From the NCBI GenBank assembly GCA_033977485.1, contig CM066994.1, positions 12,030,001-12,094,000 on the forward strand: a stretch of 64,000 nt of DNA, given 5' to 3'. This document shows, piece after piece, positions 57,365 through 64,000 of this stretch. The translations under genes were made by a program, and so were the position numbers. The notes beneath the pieces are model-generated. The model was not told the origin of the DNA and made no database searches. It saw only the letters and a list, made by a program, of their open reading frames with translations. The stretch is from Hydrangea macrophylla. Lineage: Eukaryota; Streptophyta; Magnoliopsida; Cornales; Hydrangeaceae. Within the stretch, counting starts at the first letter, position 1. Every line of letters starts with the position of its first letter.

Positions 57365-58690
57365 ATGTTGTCAGTATCAAGATATAAAAGTATTCTTTAC
57401 TTTTCAAAAGATTTGCAGTGTGGAAGTAAAGGTCGAACCCACAGAGATTGATTAACTACCGTGTTTTAATCTTAAAACCTAAATCTAATTAATTATAAAA
57501 ACGGATTTTGATTTGAATTTAATTAAACTAATAACAATGAAACTAAATCTAAACTATGAAAGCAATTAAAATTGTTTTAAATAATGTTTAAGGGAACCTA
57601 GGATTGCAAATCCACCACTAGCTTCATAATAGGAATATTTATGAATTACTTTAGCTTATTAAGTTGGATGATAATGGGGAATTGTGGCTACAAGCCCAAT
57701 TCCTCCGACAAGAAGATATTCATGGTTCAAGCACCAACATAATCCATCTTCGATTAGCACGAATTATCCCACACTAAACTAGGGTTGTGATCTAATCCGT
57801 CTAACCTAGGCATGGACTATTCGGATACTTGATAGCACAAATTAATAAAGCACCATCACATGTAAACAATCTAAGCAAGCACAGCAAGCATAGATCGTTG
57901 AGCACATCACAGTCAAAATAGATCTAAGACAAGAATAAATTCTGAAAGTAATGATTTAATCACTAGAAGTTCGATTTATTTATAAAAATCCTCTAAACAG
58001 GTGACTGTCATCCATACATAATAAAACTAAAATAAAACCCTATTACTTGGCTAGGGCTTCATTGAAACCCTAGATCTATGATCTAGCCGTCCATGGAAGT
58101 GATGGATGGCAAGTAGTTGATGGAGGAGGCCATGGAAACCCTTGGTCTTCTTCTTCTTCTTCTTCTTGCTTCCCTCCCTTCAATGGCTGAAAGTATGGTT
58201 GTATATTGTGTGTATAATAGTTGCTAATAATGTCTCCCCCTTTAATTATAATAAAATAGGGTATATATAGATTTACAACAAGTTTTGGAAGCCTTCCTAA
58301 CCCGAAACGAACTGAAATTGATGTAATTTACAGTCTAGACGTCGTTTAGCAGTTTCGTTTGCACAGGAGTCTTCAGTATACTGAAATACGCCACTTTGAT
58401 TTTTACACATATCGCGCGAGCGGGTCGCGCGAGAGCGACGTTTGGTACCTCGCGCACGCGGATCGCGCGAGCGATTTTCTGTTCTTCCGCGCGCGCGGCT
58501 CGCGCGAGCGACTTGGCTTTTTCAGCTTCTTTCTTTATGCTTTTTCATCTTGTTTAGCCTGGTTTAGGTGATTTCTTCCAAAACCTGTCAAAAACTAGAA
58601 AATGAAGTAAAAATATACAAAAACAGGATAAAAAGTACTAACAAATGTGAATTAAGGCGTATAATTAGGATTAATTCTCTCCCGATCACA
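57365..58690 (-). mobile_element. 3' LTR of retroelement E (minus strand)
   Basis: The right edge GATCACA at 58690 is followed by CCCCCAAACC, a PPT (GGTTTGGGGG) on the minus strand, so TGTGATCGGGAGAG is the LTR start. The left edge, near TGTTGTCAGTATCAAG at about 57365, is less certain. GGTCGAACCCACAGAGATTG (57432-57451) is a phrase common in Tat/Ogre-like or related plant LTRs. A TATA-like TCTATATATACCC is at about 58258-58270 on the minus strand. Cut off to the right by element D. Confidence 0.55.
58411..58512. repeat. TCGCGCGAGCG palindrome cluster in LTR of E
   Basis: ATCGCGCGAGCGGGTCGCGC (58411-58430), CTCGCGCACGCGGATCGCGC (58449-58468) and CGCGCGCGGCTCGCGCGAGC (58490-58509). The core is the same as in the beta LTR arrays, although the two LTRs show no other similarity. 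Confidence 0.88.
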
Positions 58691-58943
58691 CCCCCAAACC
58701 TACATTTTGCTAGTCCTCGAGCAAAACTAAAATAAAAACTAACTACTAATAAAATACTACTCCATTTTCGCATGGATTGCGATTACATTTAGCGTATGCA
58801 ACAAGCCTTTTAAACCACTAGGTGTCCCTAGTCGGACGAGTGAAGTCTCGTGAGGGTTCTCGTCAACAAGTCTCCCACAACCATCTTTATTAACTTAGAA
58901 ATTTAAAAAGTTTTATTAAAAAGAAAAACAAATAAACAATACT
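58691..58943 (-). mobile_element. 3' internal flank of element E
   Basis: PPT at 58691-58700, then the minus-strand 3' untranslated part (CTCGAGGACTAGCAAAATG). It ends where element D's LTR begins. Confidence 0.5.
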
Positions 58944-61857
58944 TGTGGATATCGCATTTTTCTTACCCACAGCTTTTCAAAATCAATTTTTAAAAACAAA
59001 TGAGTCGCCACTTAATTTTTAAAGGAAAATTAAGAAACCATTTTGAAAGGAAACTGATCGTTTGCGAAACCAAAGATTAACTAGGTCCGGGGATTATGGA
59101 ATGAGAGAGGAAGGAGCCCGTCGGACTAAAACACCCTCTCTCGTCCTATATTGCGATAGGCCTCTACTCAACATCCTTTTAATCAAATTTATTAATCTAA
59201 GCATGCCCTCAACTAATATATATATACATATACATCACAAAAGCATGTCCAAAGGGTGTAAAATTGCAATTGACAAAATACCATTCAAAAGCCACATAAT
59301 CCAGGTAGCAAGCGATATAATATGCAATAGAGAACAAGTGAACTTACCCGGGATCCAGCAGCGATAGTAAACGTGCAATGCATGCGAACAAAAGAAAATC
59401 CTAAAAAAGAGTCTCTAATCACGTATACACACAAGACAAATCTTAACTCTAAGGTGTCGCGCATAAGGTCAAAAATCAAATAAAATCAAGAAATTTAATA
59501 AACTAGAGAGGGATCGAGAAATCGTACCTTAATAGCGCTACAAAACAAAGGGTTAGTCCACATAATATGCAAAATACGATGTTAGAAATAACAATCCTAA
59601 ATTTCTAGCTTACATCTATCTAATGTAATTAAATCCAAAGCAAATAAGTCTTAATTATAAGTGTCAAACCATATGGATGAATATGTACATGGACAAGGAT
59701 AAACTATGAAATACTCTTAAACTTTGGATTCAAGCTCAACTAATCATTTTTAAAGCATGGTTTAAGCCCTAGGTCATAGAAAAGTCATTTAGACCACTAT
59801 TTACAAAGTTGGTCAAATGTGTCATAAAACTCTGAAAATTGCAGAGAGCAGACCAGAACTTAAAAGAAATAAAAAGCATATCTCTCATGGTTTGATCTTG
59901 GTGAATTTTGTACATGAGATGCCCCTTGAGTCTAGTTTCTAAATCAAAAAGAAAATCAAGGTTTCAACGGTCGGATCTCTGGGAAAAGGACAAACACCAG
60001 ACACCACTCAGAAATGTACAACTCTCTGTCCAGAGATTTTGTTTGATTTTTTAAAAATAGTAAAATAATCCGAAATGCTTCATTCTTTTTAGGGGGCTTT
60101 CCTAACACATTAAATTATATGGAAAAATTTATTTTGGGTCACAAACACCTTATTGAAGCTTTGATTTACTAATTTCAAAAACGTTTTACTGTTCTGAAAC
60201 TATTCTGAGACTCTGGACAGATTGTAATTAACTCACAAAACCCATGATCAAACCCTTCTAAACATGAAACCAACTTAAAACAAAAATTATAGTGGTAGAA
60301 CATTGTGTTATTGACACTTTCCCGTTGGTTTCACTTGATTCCAACGGTTAGATTTCGAACTAAAAATCTTTGATCAAAAACAGTTTGTGAGCTCACTGTT
60401 TTTATTGATCAAGTTCAATTTTTATTTGGTAACCCCAACTATTAAACCATGAAGTTGGGTTAAACCAAACCACTTCTCCTACCATTTGATGGTCATTGGA
60501 GGCTAAAGACCTTCATATTTATTGATTTCAAGTGAAGTATGAATTAACTTCATGAAATCTCAAAATGATGAACCTAAACCATAGAGATGAGTTTAGACCC
60601 AAAATACTTTCTCCTACCATTTGATGGTCATTGGAGATGAAGACATGACTAAAACTCATGAGTTTTCAAGGAGTATAAGGAGATTCCATGAAACATCAAG
60701 CTAGAAGATTCAAACCATGGAAGGGGTTTGGATTCATCTATTTGCTTATAAAATAAAATGATGATCAAACTTTGACTTCCATGTAAAGCATAAGCTTACA
60801 TGGGATTCAAAAGATCATATTTAAGAGATTTCAAGAGAGATATTGAAGATCTCCAAGAGTCTCAAGAAGGAAGTATGAACAATAAAAGAAATGAAGCAAA
60901 GAAAAAAACAAAATAGTTTGAGGATTCAAAAGAAAGAATGCAAATAAAACAACTTATGGTTAGAGGATTACCTCCAACTATCCTCAAAGTTTCTCTCCTT
61001 TGAAGATCTTCCAAGCTCTTCTCTCTAGTTCTCTAAACTCTCTCTTTTCTCTCCCAAAAATATGTTGGTGTAGGAGTAGTTCTCCCAAGTATTTTTTGGT
61101 GTTGTATCCCCCCCTCTCTTTTTGCATTGTGTTTCTCAATGGAGATACCTCTTCTTAAATAGACAAAAATACCTAGGTAATTTCAGTAAATTCGGAGTAA
61201 AAGACAGGTGTAAATCTCTCATTTGGTGGTACAATGTGTACTTTCTGAAATTAGACAGACTGCTGGCCAGCGCGGCAGTCCAGAAACTGTCGCGGCAGTC
61301 CGTGACTACCGTTGCGGCAGTTCATGACTGCCGTCGCGGCACTACATGACTGCCGCACGGCATTCATTAACTGCCGCGACAATTAATGGATTGCCGCGTT
61401 TTTGTCAGTCTTACTTTATCAGTTTTTTATTCTTATTCGCATACGCATACGTATTACACTGCAAAATACAGACTTTAAAAGTGAACGGCAGTCAGAAATT
61501 GTTGGCGGCACTGGGTGAATGCCGGACCGGCACTCTCTGACTGCCGCGCGGCACTCAGTGAGCGCCGCGGCAGTCTGCCGTGTGCCGTTTTTTGTTGAAC
61601 TTCCCTTTTTAGGTCTTTTCTTTTTTCTTTTTTTTTTCTTACAAAAACTTATTTTTTGAAGATCTTTTCCAAAATGGCGTTTTATACCTGAATTCTCCTA
61701 AATACCTGGTATTTTCTTCTTTCTGTGAAATTTTATCGCGTTTGGAGAACTTTTTGAAGAGCTTGGAATACTTCAAATCTTTCGGTCCTTATCATCATCG
61801 GACTTGGAGGTGACACTCTCCTAAATTCGACGTTAGGTCAAAATTGGGGTGTCTACA
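58944..61857 (-). mobile_element. 3' LTR of gypsy-type element D (2.9 kb)
   Basis: Left edge TGTGGATATCGCATTT, right edge GGGTGTCTACA beside a clear PPT, giving TGTAGACACCCC as the LTR start on the minus strand. It contains a direct repeat with CTCCTACCATTTGATGGTCA at about 60477 and 60612, and the CTGCCGCGGCAG cluster. Short open frames inside carry no known domain. The other LTR and the left target duplication partner lie beyond the window. It appears inserted in element E. Confidence 0.75.
61258..61585. repeat. CTGCCGCGGCAG-type palindrome cluster in LTR of D
   Basis: More than a dozen GCGGCAGT/ACTGCCGC half-sites, alone or as palindromes, for example CAGCGCGGCAGTCC (61268), GACTGCCGTCGCGGCA (61327), ACTGCCGCGCGGCACT (61539) and GCGCCGCGGCAGTCTG (61562). 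The cluster is interrupted by an AT-rich stretch at about 61400-61485. Confidence 0.88.
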
Positions 61858-61873
61858 GTTTGCCCCTCTTCGG
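61858..61873 (-). other. Polypurine tract of element D
   Basis: The minus strand reads CCGAAGAGGGGCAAAC directly before TGTAGACACC. Confidence 0.75.
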
Positions 61874-62321
61874 CAGAGCTTGTGGAGCAACGCGTGCCAC
61901 AAGTGAATGTCGAAGCCTGTGTGAAGACAAGCCTTTGACCAGAACGTCGGATTTAGGTAAAAAAACAAAATGCGTTGCAAAAAGAGAACATGTGCGCGGT
62001 AATGGTTCATGCTGGTCGTGCTCGATAATGAGCTGCCTACGTATCCATTCAGGAATCAGATCAAGATGTAGTTCGGGCAGGAGCCAAACATACACAAACG
62101 CAGGTAGACACACGGATGGATGCACCTATCCTATCGTGATGCAAGTGCCATGCAATGACGTTTTCTGAATTGACCTGGTTGTATAAATGTCATGCTTATC
62201 ATCTCTTCCCTACGTACGACGCACATTACATGACGTGTTAGTCAGGGAAGATCATCTAATTCTTTGACTGATGCAAAAATCTGTTACGGGGGTCATGAAG
62301 GTGCTTTTGATTTGATTTCGA

Positions 62322-63350
62322 AGGTTAACGCAAATTTGTTGCGGAAGCCGAGAATGTAAATTCGTTACATTCTCAAGATAAGGATCAACGTCAATTTGTT
62401 ACGAGGATCGGGAATATAAATTTGTTACATTCTCAGAACAGGGGTTAACGCAAATTTGTTACGGAAACCGAGAATGTGAATTCGTTACATTCTCAAGATA
62501 AGGATCAACGTAAATTTGTTACGAGGATCGGGAATATAAATTTGTTATATTCTCAGAACAGGGGTTAACGCAAATTCGTTGCGGAAACCGAGAATGTAAA
62601 TTCGTTACATTCTCAAGATAAGGATCAACGTAAATTTGTTACGAGGATCGGGAATATAAATTTGTTATATTCTCAGAACAGGGGTTAACGCAAATTTGTT
62701 GCGGAAACCGAGAATGTAAATTCGTTACATTCTCAAGATAAGGATCAACGTAAATTTGTTACGAGGATCGGGAATATAAATTTGTTATATTCTCAGGACA
62801 AAGGATCGACGCAAATTTGTTGCGGAAACTGAGAATATAAATTTGTTATATTCTCAGGACAAAGGATCGACGCAAATTTGTTGCGGAAACTGAGAATATA
62901 AATTTGTTATATTCTCAGGACAAAGGATCGACGCAAATTTGTTGCGGAAACTGAGAATATAAATTTGTTATATTCTCAGGACAAAGGATCGACGCAAATT
63001 TGTTGCGAAAACTGAGAATATAAATTTGTTATATTCTCAGGACAAAGGATCGACGCAAATTTGTTGCGGAAACTGAGAATATAAATTTGTTATATTCTCA
63101 GGACAAAAGATCGACGCAAATTTGTTGCGGAAACTGAGAATATAAATTTGTTATATTCTCAGGACAAAGGATCGACGCAAATTTGTTGCGGAAACTGAGA
63201 ATATAAATTTGTTATATTCTCAGGACAAAGGATCGACGCAAATTTGTTGCGGAAACCGAGAATGTAAATTTGTTATATTCTCAAGACAAAGGATCGACGC
63301 AAATTTGTTGCGGAAACCGAGAATATAAATTTGTTATATTCTCAAGATCT
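62322..63350. repeat. Tandem array of ~60-bp hairpin monomers
   Basis: From 62322 to about 62790, ~120-bp dimers alternate two monomer types. One carries GAGAATGTAA-ATTCG-TTACATTCTC, the other GGGAATATAA-ATTTG-TTATATTCTC. From about 62790 to 63350, nine or so near-identical 61-bp monomers follow (AAGGATCGACGCAAATTTGT, then the ATATAA/TTATAT stem). Stem changes are paired between types. Confidence 0.93.
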
Positions 63351-63360
63351 TTAATTTTCA

Positions 63361-63560
63361 GGAGTTGGGAGCCCACAGGCTCAAATATTCTTTAATTTTT
63401 AGGAATTGGGAGCCCACAGGCTTATACTCCGGTGTCTCCCAAGAATCATCTGATCGACTGAGATGCGCTTCGCGTCTTATACTCCGGTGTCAAATTAGAA
63501 ACTATGCTTTCCGAAAGACTGAGATGCGCTTTGCGTCTTATACTCCGGTGTCTTTTGAGG
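63361..63560. repeat. Short repeats: TTGGGAGCCCACAGGCT (x2) and CTTATACTCCGGTGTC (x3)
   Basis: TTGGGAGCCCACAGGCT occurs at about 63364 and 63405. GCGTCTTATACTCCGGTGTC-type copies are at about 63422, 63473 and 63535, two of them preceded by GACTGAGATGCGCTT. Confidence 0.85.
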
Positions 63561-63578
63561 ATTACTAACACGAATGAT

Positions 63579-63735
63579 ACTGCCATTGAGGACTAATGCA
63601 AGGAGAGGCTGCCATTGAGGACTAACGCTTAGAGAAGCTGCCATTGAGGACTAACATTGATAATGCTGCCATTGAGGACTAATGCAAGGTTGCCATTGAG
63701 GACTAATGAAAGGTTGCCATTGAGGACTAACGCTT
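63579..63735. repeat. TGCCATTGAGGACTAA array (6 copies)
   Basis: Copies at about 63581, 63610, 63639, 63667, 63691 and 63715, spaced 24-29 bases. Confidence 0.9.
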
Positions 63736-63798
63736 AGAAAAGAGCTAAACAACATGGTAAGATATTGGTCAATAGCCACTCAGAGGCTTACAAGCAAG

Positions 63799-63912
63799 AA
63801 CGATGGTCAACAGCCTTTCAAGGACTTATGTTGCGAAAGCGATAATCAAACAGCCCTTTTGGGGACTTATGTTGCAAAAGCAGAGATCAAAGGCCTCGCA
63901 AGGACTTATGTT
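63799..63912. repeat. GGACTTATGTTGC array (3 copies)
   Basis: AAGGACTTATGTTGC or GGGGACTTATGTTGC at about 63821, 63857 and 63900, with CAGCC/AGGCC upstream of each. Confidence 0.8.
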
Positions 63913-64000
63913 GCAATTTAAAAAAAATGAGTGTTATTCAGACTCAAATCAATTCAGTTCAGTTCAATTTCTTAAATCGAGAGTCAATCAGACTCAGATC

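Larger units (their letters stand above)
61874..64000 (-). mobile_element. 3' internal region of element D, non-coding, repeat-rich
   Basis: No gag-pol motif is seen in these 2.1 kb; coding sequence would lie further right, outside the window. The region is a run of different tandem arrays (62322-63350, 63361-63560, 63579-63735 and 63799-63912). Long 3' regions with tandem repeats are known from Ogre/Tat-type elements, so that lineage is my best guess. Confidence 0.6.

Noticed and set aside
61122..61540. Open frames near 61.1-61.5 kb
   Set aside because: They read through the CTGCCGC palindrome cluster and LTR sequence of element D, with no known domain.
62322..63350. CRISPR-like array of regular ~60-bp repeats
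   Set aside because: There are no unique spacers; the whole monomer repeats head to tail, and the context is a plant LTR element.

Overview
The window looks like intergenic chromatin from a flowering plant, probably a eudicot. It is AT-rich and full of plant transposon hallmarks: tRNA-Met-primed Ty3/gypsy and Ty1/copia LTR elements, a CACTA transposon, Stowaway and Harbinger-type MITEs, a SINE-like retroposon and long GA/CT/TA microsatellites. I found no convincing host protein gene, rRNA or tRNA gene. The only real coding sequence is retrotransposon gag-pol, and all of it is broken. Species cannot be named from the sequence.

Layout. 1-7865: minus-strand gypsy-type element A, with a partial 3' LTR, PPT, a ~4.3 kb internal region without recognisable gag-pol, PBS and a 2.1 kb 5' LTR. 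7866-19580: microsatellites, one possible LTR, about eight MITEs or foldback elements and two G-box-rich stretches. 19581-57205: a tandem array of a ~1.3 kb unit (two full copies plus partial ones) inflated to ~37 kb by nested insertions. Unit 1 holds a SINE/LINE-type composite, a solo LTR of family alpha (21862-24050) and an 8.85 kb CACTA element (24291-33143) that itself carries a solo LTR of family beta. Unit 2 holds a Ty1/copia element (34239-56559). That copia is split by a second beta solo LTR (38688-41628) and by an alpha gypsy element starting at 42274, whose LTR is split by a complete 10.5 kb Tekay-like beta element (43194-53709). 57206-58943: LTR and 3' flank of another element (E). 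58944-64000: LTR and 3' internal region of a further gypsy-type element (D), which carries several different short tandem repeat arrays.

How the parts relate. Beta elements use a tRNA-Met-type PBS, four gag zinc knuckles, a DTGA protease, RT, RNase H, a DD35E integrase and a chromodomain-like tail. Target-site duplications date the nest: tandem unit, then copia or CACTA, then alpha element, then beta element.

Main leads. (1) Three hairpins in the copia leader share one invariant loop but have unrelated complementary stems. (2) Clusters of short CpG-containing palindromes lie in the LTRs of at least four families, each with its own core. (3) Tandem hairpins with compensatory stem changes occur in two gypsy-type elements (4868-5146 and 62322-63350). 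(4) The 1.3 kb tandem array is broken up by the TE nest.
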